Below are positions 34,613-45,800 of a stretch of 64,000 nucleotides of DNA, in pieces (within the stretch, counting starts at the first letter, position 1; each line of letters begins with the position of its first letter). Under the pieces are notes generated by a model. It was not told the origin of the DNA. It was given only the letters and a program-made list of their open reading frames with translations, and searched no databases. Source of the stretch: Meloidogyne chitwoodi (taxonomy: Eukaryota > Nematoda > Chromadorea > Rhabditida > Meloidogynidae); the NCBI GenBank assembly GCA_015183035.1, contig JACZZP010000012.1:1674001-1738000 (forward strand). The letters are read 5' to 3'. Position numbers and translations under genes: made by a program.

Positions 34613-35330
34613 AGATAATAAACTTTATTTTGATTAAAATGTTTTTGATATTAGAGTGTTTTTTAATTATTAATTAGATTATATAAAAACATTTGTTTTT
34701 ATATGTATTTTTATAAAAGTAAAAATGCAAAAAACATGAAAAATACTAAAGTATTTTTTATTTTTTTAAATGTGTTTAATCTTTTACAGGGTCTAACACA
34801 ATAAATCCACTCTCTATACAACGACAGTTATAATAGAGTAATGTAATATCTTTTGGTAATTGAAAATTTGTTACTTTTCGTTATGTTGACAAATGTCCTC
34901 AAGTTTTTGTTAATAATATAGGTATATATATTTTGCTCAAAGATATAAAAAGAAATTAAAAAAGGATAGTCTTTGAGTCATAAAATCAACAATCTTTGCT
35001 TAAATTTCATAAACTTCTCTTCTTTTCACATCTTCGCCACGTTCATGACCCCGTCCCCGAAGTTTATCTGCCTCCGACACGATCCTCAACATGCTGTCCA
35101 CGTTGATCCCCGTTCCACGACATTTGCACCCCCGTTAAATAATTGTTTTTAAATTTAAAATAATAAGAGTTGATCGAGGGCCTTTAAGTGTTTTAACTGA
35201 TGAACATCTGATTAATAAACTTGAAAATAATTTTCTGATTAACCAATAATTTTTAAAAAAAGTTTTACAATTATATATTTTAATATATTTAATTTATTAA
35301 TTAAAAAAAAAAATCTTTAAAAAATCAATT

Positions 35331-35545
35331 TCCAATGCCCATTTAAAATTTTATATTTATTTTGTGTTTAATTAAGAGATGGGAGTTAATGCATTAATTT
35401 TTTGGTAGCATAAAAAATTCTAAAGTCAGGTGGAAAAGAAGATAAATATTTAGAGGGGAGGAAAATGAATGCCCTTTCTCTTTTATACACTCATATGAGA
35501 CCATATGAAAGACATGGGGCTGTAAATGTTTTAATATCCCCTTCA
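35331..35545 (+). promoter_or_regulatory. UGT-family upstream block for P2
   Basis: TTTTGTGTTTAATTAAGAGA, GGAGTTAATGCATTAA, AAAGTCAGGTGGAAAAG, CATATGAGACCATATGAAAG and ACATGGGGCTGTAAATG in the family order. Confidence 0.6.
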
Positions 35546-36867
35546 CTCTTCATTTTTTATTTTATAAAATAATTTTAAAATTTTCTTTAAAATATTTTAT
35601 TAAAAATTCCCTATAATTTTTTAAATTTTTTAAAATACTATAATTATGAGAAAGATAATAAATATCTTTACTCTTCATTCTTTACATTTACTTAATCATT
35701 TTAAAAAGTTTTTAAAATTTCAAAAATCCCATAATTAGTATAATAAGACGCCTAATAGTAATTTAAGAAAATAAAAAAAAAAGATTGTATAGAATTACTT
35801 TGTGAGGACTCTCCAAGGAAAATTGTTTCTATTTATTAAATAAAATATTTATATATAAAATTAATTTTATTTAAAATTAAATTTTTTAGAAGAAATGTTT
35901 AAATTAATTATTTTAATTTTCTTTTTATTTTTATTAATATTTCTTTTGGAAAAAAATTTAAATGTCCTAAAAATGGAAAAGGAAGAAATTTGTTTAATAG
36001 ACGAATTAAAAGAGGTCTTGGTTGTAATTGTTTTAAAGCTGGAAAAAATAAGGAAAAAGAAGAAGAAGATTCTAATATGAATATTGAAGACATTGAAAAA
36101 GGATTTAAAAAAATGTTAAAAGAACAAGAAGGAAAGCATGAAATAGATAATTATGGGAAAAATATTTATAAGGAATTCTCGCAACAATATCAAGGAGAAA
36201 CAAGTTATAAAGGGGAAAGTTCTTCTAAAGGAAAAGAAATTGCTTATTATAGTGAAATCGAAGAGGAAAAGCAAAATAAAAGAATTTTGTATATTTGTGA
36301 TAATTTTTATTATTCACATGTACAATTAAATGTAAATTTTTAATTTTAAAAAAAAAAATTTTATTAAAATTTATAATAAATTACCTTTTAAATAAACTAC
36401 GGAAAAAAAATAAAAAAACTCATTAAAATATTTTTTCACTTCCCCAAAAATATTAAAAAAATTAATTTCCCTTTGCCTTTTTATGTAGACTTGCTGTCTT
36501 TAATAAATAATTAAACTAAAAATAAATCAAAAATTAATTTAACTTTAATAATTAAAATTAAATTTAGACTAGTTTGGTCAAACTTTTAAGGGAAAAATAC
36601 AATACTGTGGTATGTAATATTTTTAAATTAATTAAATAAAAATACATATTTTTGTTAATTTTTAAATTTATTTTTTTTAGGATTTAATTGTCTACACTAA
36701 AGATAAAGGAATTAATATAAATATAGAATATTATTATTTAAAAATAGATAGATTTGATCAATTTCAGCAATATGAACCCCAAATTATTAAATATAAAGAT
36801 TCAGATGAATATAAATATGTTGGTATTTATCAGGGTAAATTTTTATAGAATATATATAAATAAGGCT

Positions 36868-37171
36868 CTACTTTATTTGTCCAATCGAACATTGTGAGTC
36901 CAATTAAGTCTTGTTAAGCAATTAAAGTCTCATTAATGTGTGTACTTGTACTGGACCTGGTCCCATTTCCGGGCCATTTTCCAGTTTTAAAATATTTAAA
37001 TTTCCAGTCGGTCCCTGTTTTATCCAGGTTTAATTAAAAAAACTGGAAAAGAGACCCTAAACTAGAACTGGGAATCATTCCAGTAATCATTTACATGAGA
37101 CTATAATTGCCTAACAAAAATTGTTTGGACTAGCAATGTTTGATTGGACTCATAAAGTAAAGTAAAGCCAT
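36868..37171. mobile_element. Merlin-type MITE in P2 intron 3
   Basis: Ends GGCTCTACTTTATTTGTCCA and the inverted TGGACTCATAAAGTAAAGTA then AAGCC match the TIRs of the 9287-9826 transposon. The centre contains TGGACCTGGTCCC-type repeats resembling the hAT MITEs, suggesting a nested insertion. No transposase. Confidence 0.65.
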
Positions 37172-39227
37172 AATATTTTTTTAATGAATTTTTGTTATTA
37201 AACATTAATTTTTATAAAAAAAAGAAATAATTACAAATAATCAACTTTTTGAACAACTCAAACAAAAAAATTATAATATTGGAATTGCTGAATTTGAAGT
37301 AATGGCTGGATCTTTTGCTTTATTTGAAGCTTTAGGAATTGAAAATACTTTTAATGTTTCAAGTACTGTATTCTTCCCAGAATATCTCCAATTTCTTGGA
37401 ATTAATGAGGAAGAAACTTTTAAAATACCAGGTAATTTTTTAAATTATTTAAAAAACTATTTTAGAGGCAATATTTTGATTAATTCAGTAGTATTTTAAG
37501 AGTTAAATTATTTTAAAATTAAAGTTAAATTATTTATTTATTATTTTTTAATTAAATAAAATATTAAAATTAATTTTTTTAATTTTTAAAATTATTTATT
37601 TTACTTTTTAATTAATTATTTCTTCCATTAATTAGAACAAAAATATTAAAATCATTTTGTTGTTTTTAATAATAATTCAACTAGGTATATTTATTAAAAA
37701 AAATATTTTTATTTTTAAAGAATTTTGTTCTGCCATACCAGGAGATTGGGACAAAAATAAAGGAATTTGTAATGAAAAATCTAAAAGATATAAAGAAAAT
37801 TCGGAAAATCAAGAAAAAGGCATCAAAAAACATTATAAAATTTTTAATGAAATTGTTCCAAAACTTTATGATAATTTATTTGAAAATAAAAAAATAGAAG
37901 GAATAAAAAAACCTAATTTTATTGAATTATTTAAAAAAAATTAAATATCATTTTGTTAATCAAAATAAATTTGGAATTTTTAAAGATTTTCCAAAAAATG
38001 ATAAAATTATTTATATTGGAGGTATTGTTGTTGAAGATAAAGGAATATTAACAAAAGAAAAAGAACAAAATGATGTAAATTTTATAAAATAAAAAATTAA
38101 ATAAATAAATTTAATTATCTATAGTCCTAGAGATGACAAGATAATATGATTCTAACATTTTTATTTTAAAAATAAGAATGAATATCTAATTACTTACCTT
38201 TAATATTATTTTTAAATTCCAACTATCTGATGGGCGTTGAACAAAATTTGGAATCTAACCCACAGAATCTCTTTACTTTTCCCTTTAGAAAAAACATTTT
38301 TTATAAAAATATTTATCAAATAAAAAAAAAAGAAAATGATGGGAGTCAAAGGGTTATTTCTGGAAAATTGTTATTAAAATTAAAACAAACCAATTCTCCA
38401 CTTTTTTAAAAAAATAAAATAATAAATAATAATTTAAAGGATTCTTGTGTTGTTTTTCTCTCTTTTGGTACTGTAAATATAGATGATATATTCGATGTAT
38501 TAATAAAGTATAATAATATTAAACAAATGTTTGATGCTTTTAAAAATAATAAACAATGTTTATTTAAATTAAGAATAAATAAAAAATATTTACCAAAAAA
38601 TTATTCAGAAAAGTTTTACGAAAATATTGAAATTTTAGAAAATCAAGTTAATCAACAAGAAATATTATGTATTTATTTAATTTAATTTAAAGCAATTAAT
38701 TTAAATTTTAAGCTGAACCAAATACAAAATTATTTATTTCTCATTGTGGAATGAACAGTTTGAATGAGGTATTTATTTATTATATTTAAATGTACATCTA
38801 TTTTAATGTTCTATTTAAATTTTTTATTTTTAATTTTCTAGAGGAATTTAGGAAATTTTGGTTATTTTGTGATATAAATTAAATATTTGACCCTTTTATC
38901 CATTGCCGTTTTATATTTTTTGATCCTTATTAAACCCTGGCAATATTACATATTTTCCTTGCCTATATATCAGGGTTGCATCGGGTTACCCGAAACCCGA
39001 TACCCGAAACCCGGCCTTTTTCGACCCGATGACCCGAAACCCGACCCGAGAAATTTTGGAAAACCCGACCCGGAAACCCGACCCGACCCTTTCAGCATTA
39101 CCCGATACCCGACATTATAAAAATTTTTTCCCTTCTCTTTCTCTTTACTTCTCTGACCTTTTGCATGAAGGAGAGAAAAAATAAATAAAAGAAAAATTTA
39201 TTCTTATTTTAAATATCTTTCTTATAA

Positions 39228-39300
39228 GTGCTTGTGGTTGAGTGGTTAGTAGCGTAGTCTACTATATAGGAAATCTGGGTTCGATTCCTACTGATGGATA
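39228..39300 (+). other. tRNA-like sequence, probably SINE-derived
   Basis: A-box-like TGGTTGAGTGGTTAG and a perfect B box GGTTCGATTCC at tRNA spacing. The stems pair poorly, so I do not call a functional tRNA. It lies inside the hAT element just before the LTR element. Confidence 0.45.
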
Positions 39301-39431
39301 AATAATTTCGTTTACATTAATTACCGTCTGATTTTATTTTTCGCTCGTTTTTCAAGTTTTAAATAAATTAAATGTTATGTCCGTATACTTGAGAAAGTAT
39401 ATGAGTGAATGGAAAATGACTATCAGAAGGT

Positions 39432-39504
39432 TGGATGGTGGCACAGTCGGTTGTGCTCTGGTTTGGGCTCATTCCACGATGGTTCGATTCCATCTCCCAT
39501 CCAC
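39432..39504 (+). other. tRNA-like unit in 5' LTR (A box, B box, T-run)
   Basis: A perfect 7-bp acceptor stem (TGGATGG with CCATCCA), a 4-bp D stem (GCAC/GTGC), a 5-bp T stem (GATGG/CCATC), A box TGGCACAGTCGG (39439-39450), B box GGTTCGATTCC (39481-39491) and a T5 terminator just after. The anticodon arm is short and unpaired, so it is not a normal tRNA gene. Confidence 0.65.
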
Positions 39505-40309
39505 ATTTTTCCGCAACATACGAAAGTGTTGAGTCCTTATCTTTGATTTAAAAATATGATTTATTTATTTTTACATTTCCCATCAATTTGAATATTTACA
39601 ACATTTGTTTCCATTTCTAAGTTTGCCCTTCTTTATGTTTTTTAATTATTTATTCTAAAAACTTTGTTATCTAATTTTCCCTTCTAAATAACTTATTTCT
39701 TTAAGCATCCTTTTAAATAATTTCTTTCTAAACTTTTCCTATCATTGTAAATCATTTCCTTTATAGAACTTTCCTATGTTAATTTATCATGTATTCCCGC
39801 CCTTTTCCTTCCACTATAAATAGGCTTTAACTTTCACCTATAATTGTCATATTTGAACTGACTTTTAATATAAACAAAGATCCTCATTAATTTGAGAGTT
39901 AAGTAGAAGTTTAAATAATAAATAGAACCAGGGATATAATAATGGTGCCACGACCCGCTCAGGCATTGCCTGAGAGGAGATCAGCGAACCTTCAAATGTT
40001 GCGATGATTTGACAAGCTTTCACTGTTGCGAAATGAGGAGAAGACCCTGTGGAAATGTCCTGAGCTGTGTGCGGGAATAAAATTAAGCCTGAGGTGTGAT
40101 GGGCTAGAGAAAATGCATAAGACGCGAGAGGCGCGGCATAATTCCACGAAAAAGGGTTTGTTTCTGTGTGCTCTCCAAACTTGAGTTCAGTGATTGTTAT
40201 AGAAGACAAGCAACAAGCGAGGACGCTTGATTTCATAAAGGTGAAAGGAGTGTTATGTCCGTATACTTGAGAAAGTATATGAGTGAATGAAAAATGACTA
40301 TCAGAGAGT

Positions 40310-40382
40310 TGGATGGTGGCACAGTCGGTTGTGCTCTGGTTTGGGCTCATTCCACGATGGTTCGATTCCATCTCCCATCCAC
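40310..40382 (+). other. tRNA-like unit in truncated 3' LTR
   Basis: Identical in A box, B box and stems to 39432-39504; followed by TTTT rather than T5. Confidence 0.65.
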
Positions 40383-41498
40383 AATTTTCCGCAACATACG
40401 AACATAATATTAAAAGCCCTAAATTTTCGCCTGTGGCGCTAAAAAAGGTGAATTTTTGGCAACTAAGGTGGAATAATTTTTTAAAATTTTTCGCCTGCGG
40501 CGCTAAATAGGGATTTTTTTTGTAAGAGGTTTTAACAAGTTTAAAAAATTTTTTGTCTTACTGAAATCAAAATTTTTTAAAAATTTTCGCCTGCGGCGCA
40601 AAAACACGGAATTTTTGACAATTAAAGAAAAAATATGCAAAATTTTCGCCTGCGGCACTAAAACTACCCGAAACCCGAAATTTATGAAAATCTACCCGAC
40701 CCGAAACCCGACCCGACATTCGAGCTCAACCCGAAACCCGAAACCCGACCCGAGGAAATTTCGGCGACCCGACCCGTAACCCGACCCGACACTCGAGGTC
40801 AACCCGGTGCAACCCTGCTATATATATATAGCCTCTCGTTTCTCGCAAAAATGCTTTTTATTTCATTTAGTATGTTATTGAGCAAGGGATATTTGTTAAT
40901 TAAAAATAATTATATGTAAAAAATATTTTTTTCCTTAATTTTAATAAAATATATTTAAATAATTAATTAATTAAGGCAATGTATGCTGGTGTTCCATTAC
41001 TTTGTATTCCATTTAAAGGTGATCAATTCTTTATTTCTTCTATTATTGAACAATTAAGCATTGGAATTTATGTAGGAGGATATTCACATATTAAGAAAAA
41101 AATGAATAAAAATTTTGGTAAAGATTTTAAAATTGCTCTCAAAAAATTATTAACAAAAGAGTAAGTAAATTTAATAAATAAAATTTAAAAAATAAAATAA
41201 ATTTTAGTCAAAATGATAATTATAATAGTCAATATCATATTGCTGCAGATAAACTGCGTAACGAAATTCTTAATGAAATGAAAAATGGTATGATGAAAGA
41301 ACATTTTTTAGAAAAGATTGATGAAAATATTTAAAGAAAAAGAGAAGAATGAGTTTTAAGTTTTTATTTAAATTTATCTTTATTTAACTTGCTTTTATCG
41401 AAAACTTTTTATTATTATCCTTTTAACCCTTTAGTATTTAAATACCTCTTTTTAAGTATTTTATATTTTCTGATATTCAGAATATTTTATTCATTTCA

Positions 41499-41562
41499 AG
41501 GATTTGACATTGTTGACCGTCATTTCCACTTTCTCGGCATATATTCCCCCGAGCATTTTTTA
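41499..41562 (+). other. conserved 3'-flank element, copy 3
   Basis: GGATTTGACATTGTTGACCG, TCATTTCCACTTTCTCGGCA, TATATTCCCCCGAGC: one base differs from the copy at 34551. About 165 bases after the P2 stop. Confidence 0.65.
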
Positions 41563-42112
41563 GATTATAAACTTTATTTTTATTAAACTTTTTTTATTGA
41601 AATTAGAGTGTTTTTTAATTATTAATGAGATTATATAAAAACATTTGTTTTTATATATTTTTGAACGCAAAAAATATGAAAAATACAAATGAATTTTTTA
41701 TTTTGAATTTATTATAAATGTGTTTACTCCTTTACGAGGGTTGACGCTGCACAATAAATCCAATTTCTACATATTTTATTTTTATTCTATATTTGGCACT
41801 AAATTTATAATCTAGTAACGTAATAATAATATCTTTTCAACAAATTAATAAAATTAAAAAAACATTTTTAATTTTAAAATAATAAGAGTTAATAGAAGTC
41901 GAGAATATTGTCAAGCTGAATTAAATAAACCTGAAAAGTTTTCTGATTAACCAATATTTAAAAAAAAGTTACAATTACCTATATATTTTAATATATATTT
42001 AATTTATAAATTAAAAAAATCAATTTAGAATGCCCTTTTAAAATTTAAAATATTTATTTTGTGTTTAATTAAAGAGATGTGAGTTAATGCCATTAAAATG
42101 TTGTTTGGAAGA

Positions 42113-42150
42113 ATTGTGTGAAAAAGTTATTGAATTTTAAGTAATAAATG
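42113..42150 (+). pseudogene. relic of the polyketide synthase 3' end
   Basis: Codes for LEELCEKVIEF and a stop, matching the real polyketide synthase C-terminus [11 protein letters not shown] at 10971-11003 on the other strand. The bases just after the stop also match. It shows that this block was copied from the polyketide synthase/UGT junction. Confidence 0.75.
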
Positions 42151-42227
42151 ATAATAAATATTATTTTAAAAGAATTATTTTTAAAATATAGAAATGAAAA
42201 TTTAATTTAAAAAATGTTAAAACTTAC

Positions 42228-42329
42228 CAATAAAATTGGACATAATAAGTTCGCATTCATATTTTAACAATTCTACCTGATATTTATGAGCAATAGCAAA
42301 AATATCGTCAACATGTTTTTTCAATATGT
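42228..42329 (-). pseudogene. second copy of the BTB relic exon
   Basis: Minus-strand match to 10234-10335 with the same splice sites (AAG acceptor, GTAAGT donor) and only a few changes; same order relative to the polyketide synthase tail and UGT block. Confidence 0.65.
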
Positions 42330-42389
42330 CTTAAAATAATTAAAAAAATTTTTTGAAAAACTTTATAAAAATAAAAAAAAATCTTTTAA

Positions 42390-42640
42390 AAAAATCAATT
42401 TAGAATGCCCTTTTAAAATTTAAAATATTTTTTGTGTTTAATTAAGAAATGTGAGTTAATGCATTAACTCTTTGTTAGTAGATATAAAAAAAGTCTAAAG
42501 TCAGGTGGAAAAGATAAATATTTAGAGGGGAGGTAAAGGGTAATATTTAAAATAAATGCCCTTTCTCCTTTATACATTTATATTAGACCATGTGAAAGAC
42601 ATGGGGCTTTAAATGTTTTAAATATCCCCTTCACTCTTCA
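42390..42640 (+). promoter_or_regulatory. UGT-family upstream block for P3
   Basis: TTTTGTGTTTAATTAAGAAA, TGAGTTAATGCATTAA, AAAGTCAGGTGGAAAAG and AGACATGGGGCTTTAAATG in family order. Confidence 0.6.
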
Positions 42641-42832
42641 CTCTTCATTTTTTATTTTATTAAATAATTTTAAAATTTTATTTAAAATATTTTATTAAAA
42701 ATTCCCTATAATTTTTTAAAGTTTTTAAAATCCTATAATTATGAGAAAGATTAAATCACAGAGATCTTTTAATATTAAAGAAAAGTATTAATTCTTTTTT
42801 AAAAAATTTTTATAAAATTAATTTTAGAAGAA

Positions 42833-45800
42833 ATGTATAAATTAATTTTTTACATTTTTTTATTTTTATTAATATTTATTTGTCATTATTCTGAAGAAAG
42901 TGGCAAAAATAATGAAAGTGATCATAAAAGTCAGAATAAGGGAAGTAAACACTACTCTCAAGGAGAATCAAGTAATCCAGAGAAAGATAAAGGAAAACAA
43001 GTTTATAATCCAATCAAAGAGGAAAAATTAAATAAAAAAGTTTTGTATATTTGTGATAATTTTTTCTTCTCCCATGTACAATTAAATGTAAATTTTTAAT
43101 ATTTTTAAAAATATTTTTAAAATTAATAAGAAAATTACAAAAACATTTTAAATTATAAGCTAATTCTGACATTGGAAATAAATACAGGAACTTTTTAAAA
43201 TATTTTTTTAAAAAAGAATTAAAAATAAGTTGACTTGGCCTATCTAAAAGATTTCCTTTATTTAATATAATTTTAATTTATAAAAATATAATTAAAAAAT
43301 AATTTAATTATAATTAAATTTAGACATATTTAGTCAATATTTTACGACAAAAATATACTGTGGTATGTAAATTTTTAAAATTTATTTTTTTATTATTAAT
43401 AATATGTATATTATCTATTTCTTCTTTTACATACTTGTCAAAAATTTTAAATTATATATATTTCTCTTTACTTTATTTAAATTTATCAAAGTATTTTTTA
43501 CCTTTATATTTTCTATGAATTTTATGGGATTAGATTTTAATTAAAAAAAAAAAGTTTTTTTGTTTTTTAAAGGGAATGTAAATAGACCTGTTAATTTATT
43601 CATTTTTAAGTTTAAATTATTTTTTTATAATTTTTTAGGATTTAATTGTTTACACTAAAAATGAAGGAATTAATATACTAGATTTAGAATTTATTAAATT
43701 AAAAATAGATTTACTTCGATTTAATATGTATCATCCAATTGAACCCCAAATTAATAAATATAAAGATTCACCTCAATATAGATATGTTGGTATTTATCAG
43801 GGTAAATTTTATAATAATTAAACAAATATTTGTTTAAAATAAAAATAATTTTTTTTCTAAAATTTTATATTTTTAATTCTTTTAAAAATAATTTTAATTT
43901 ATTTTATTTTAAAGAAATAATAACAAATCAAAAAGTTAAAATTGGAAATGAACAAATTGGTATTTTTGATTATCTTAAAGAGCAAGATTATAATATTGGA
44001 ATTGCTGAATTTGAAGTAATGGCTGGTTCTTTTGCTGTTTTTGAAGCTTTAAAAATTAAAAATACTTTTAATTGCAAATACTGTATTCTTCCCAGAACAT
44101 CTTCAATTTTTAGATGTTAATATTGAAGGCTTTAAAATACCTGGTAATTTTTTATTTTATTTAAAAAACATTTTTAGACAATTTTTGTTACTTAAATTGT
44201 TAGTAATTTTATATTTTTATTTGTGAGTTAAATTTTTAATTTAAATTATTTTTTTCAATAAAATTAAATTTTAAATTTATTTTTTTTTTTAATAAATTAA
44301 ATATTAAAAAATATTTTTATAGCTTTTATGTTTGCCAAACCAGGAGATTGGGACGAAGAAAAAGGAATTTGTAATATAAATTCTGAAAGATATAAAGAAA
44401 ATAAAGAAGAACATCTAAATGATTTTCAAGAAACTACTGAAATTTTTAAAGAAAGTGCTCCAAAACTTTATCAAAAATTATTCAAATATAAAAATATAGG
44501 AATAAATGAACCTCCTAATTTTGTTGAATTATTTAAAAATATTAAATATCATTTTGTTAATCAACATAAATTTGGAATTTTTAAAGATTTTCCTAAAAAT
44601 GATAAAATTATTTATATTGGTGGTATTCTTGTTGAAGATAAAGGAATTTTAACAAAAGAAAAGAAGGAATTAACACCAAATGATGTAAATTAAATTTAAA
44701 ATAAAAAATTAAATTTAAAATAATTAAGAAATGTTAGAATTATATTAGGTACTTGTACCCCTATCTTCCCCCACCCTTTTTCAATGCCGCACCTTTTTTT
44801 ATGCGCCGAAAAAATATTCTGGACTGCCTTGCTTGAAAGTGCCCCAAGAAAATTTTGATGCGTAAATATGTATACATTTATAAATTAATAAAAAAAAGAA
44901 AACAAAACAACAGAAATTAAAAAGGAGGCATAAAATTGTTAATCCCATTCAAAATATCATCAAATCCGCATTCCGGTCCCACATTTCTCACAGTTACGCT
45001 CTTGATGCAAAATCCCACGTTGTTGAAAAAATCTAATACTTCCTAATTAATGATCACCGTTTCCAATTTCATTAATATTACGAATTAATTGATCATAGTT
45101 CATTTTAATAATGTTTTTAATTTTTTACAAATTATGGCACAAATTAAAAGTAACGCTATCATTTAAAATTCAAATTTACCACGCCTTTACACATCAAAAT
45201 TTTCTTGGGGCACTTTCAAGAAAGGCAGTCCAGAATATTTTTTCGGCGCATAAAAAAAAGGTGCGGCATTGAAGAAGGGTGGGGGAAGATAGGGGTACAA
45301 GTACCTAATATAATTCTAACATTTCTTTATTTGAAAAAATTATTTAAAAATAAGAACTTTTCATTATCTTTAATTTTATTTTTAAATAATCTCTAGTATC
45401 AGGCGAGCCCTGTGAATTGGGAATCCAATCTAACGTAACTTTTCCTCCTAAAAAGAAATATTTTTTTATAAAAAAATTATCAAAATTAAAAAAAATAGGG
45501 AAGGGGAGTACCAATTAAAGGAGGTTGTTTCTGTAAATTTATTAAAAATAATTTAAGTATTCTTGTGTTGTTTTTCTCTCTTTTGGTACTGTTAATATAG
45601 ATGAAATCTTCAATAAATTAACACAGAATAAAAATATTGAACAAATGTTTGATGCTTTTGTAAATAATAAAAAATGTTTATTTAAATTAAGAATAAATAA
45701 ACAATATTTACCGACAAAATATTCGGAAAAGTTTTACGAAAATAATATTTGGGAAAATATTGTAATTTTAGAAAATCAAGTTAATCAACAAGAAATATTA

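Larger units (their letters stand above)
34398..35894. other. intergenic region between P1 and P2
   Basis: No gene. It contains the 3'-flank element (34551-34612), a slightly GC-richer stretch without recognisable content (35030-35140), and the upstream block of the next copy (35331-35545). Confidence 0.6.
39373..40404 (+). mobile_element. miniature LTR element (TRIM-like) with Pol III promoter in the LTR
   Basis: A direct repeat starts TGTTATGTCCGTATACTTGA at 39373 and again at 40251. The first copy continues about 570 bp with a TATAAATAGG box and stops at a primer-binding-like TGGTGCCACGACCCG (39943-39957). A purine tract (AAAGGTGAAAGGAG, 40237-40250) directly precedes the second copy, which is cut off after about 154 bp. 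The internal part is only about 300 bp and has no gag or pol. These are the marks of a terminal-repeat retrotransposon in miniature, with the 3' LTR truncated. Each LTR copy holds a tRNA-like unit. The 168-codon minus-strand frame at 39865-40371 has no recognisable domain. Confidence 0.6.
38971..40817. mobile_element. hAT-type element in P2 intron 7
   Basis: Ends CAGGGTTGCA and TGCAACCCTG, with a perfect 8-bp duplication CTATATAT at 38963-38970 and 40818-40825. Both ends are arrays of ACCCGAAACCCGACCCG type. The right half also repeats TTTTCGCCTGCGGCGCTAAA. It has been invaded by the miniature LTR element at 39373-40404. Confidence 0.85.
35895..41334 (+). pseudogene. UGT-like copy P2, two frameshifts
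   Basis: The nine-exon plan is kept. Compared with the copy at 50233, exon 1 lacks four bases inside the signal-peptide codons, so the initial frame (MFKLIILIFFLFLLIF) leaves the frame of the insert (RGLGCNCFKAG) and of LYICDNFYYSHVQLN. Exon 5 has one extra A in an A-run after ELFK, causing a stop at 37942. The other exons remain readable: SFGTVNID, LFISHCGMNSLNE, AMYAGVPLLCIPF, end KIDENI. Intron 3 carries a Merlin-type MITE and intron 7 an hAT element with a nested LTR element. Both shifts lie in homopolymer or T/A-rich runs, so a sequencing or assembly error is possible, but two in one gene favour a pseudogene. Confidence 0.75.
41335..42832. other. intergenic region between P2 and P3
   Basis: Contains the 3'-flank element (41499-41562), a diverged upstream block (about 42020-42100), a scrap of polyketide synthase tail (42113-42150), an inverted BTB relic (42228-42329) and the main upstream block of P3 (42390-42640). 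No gene. Confidence 0.65.

Noticed and set aside
35908..36093. Minus-strand open frame over P2 exon 1
   Set aside because: Antisense shadow of the UGT leader and charged insert.
39432..39504. Functional tRNA gene
   Set aside because: Acceptor, D and T stems are good, but the anticodon arm is short and cannot pair; the unit is part of a repeated LTR.
39865..40371. 168-codon minus-strand open frame starting MESNHRGM
   Set aside because: It lies wholly within the miniature LTR element; its start is the reverse of the tRNA-like unit and it has no known domain.
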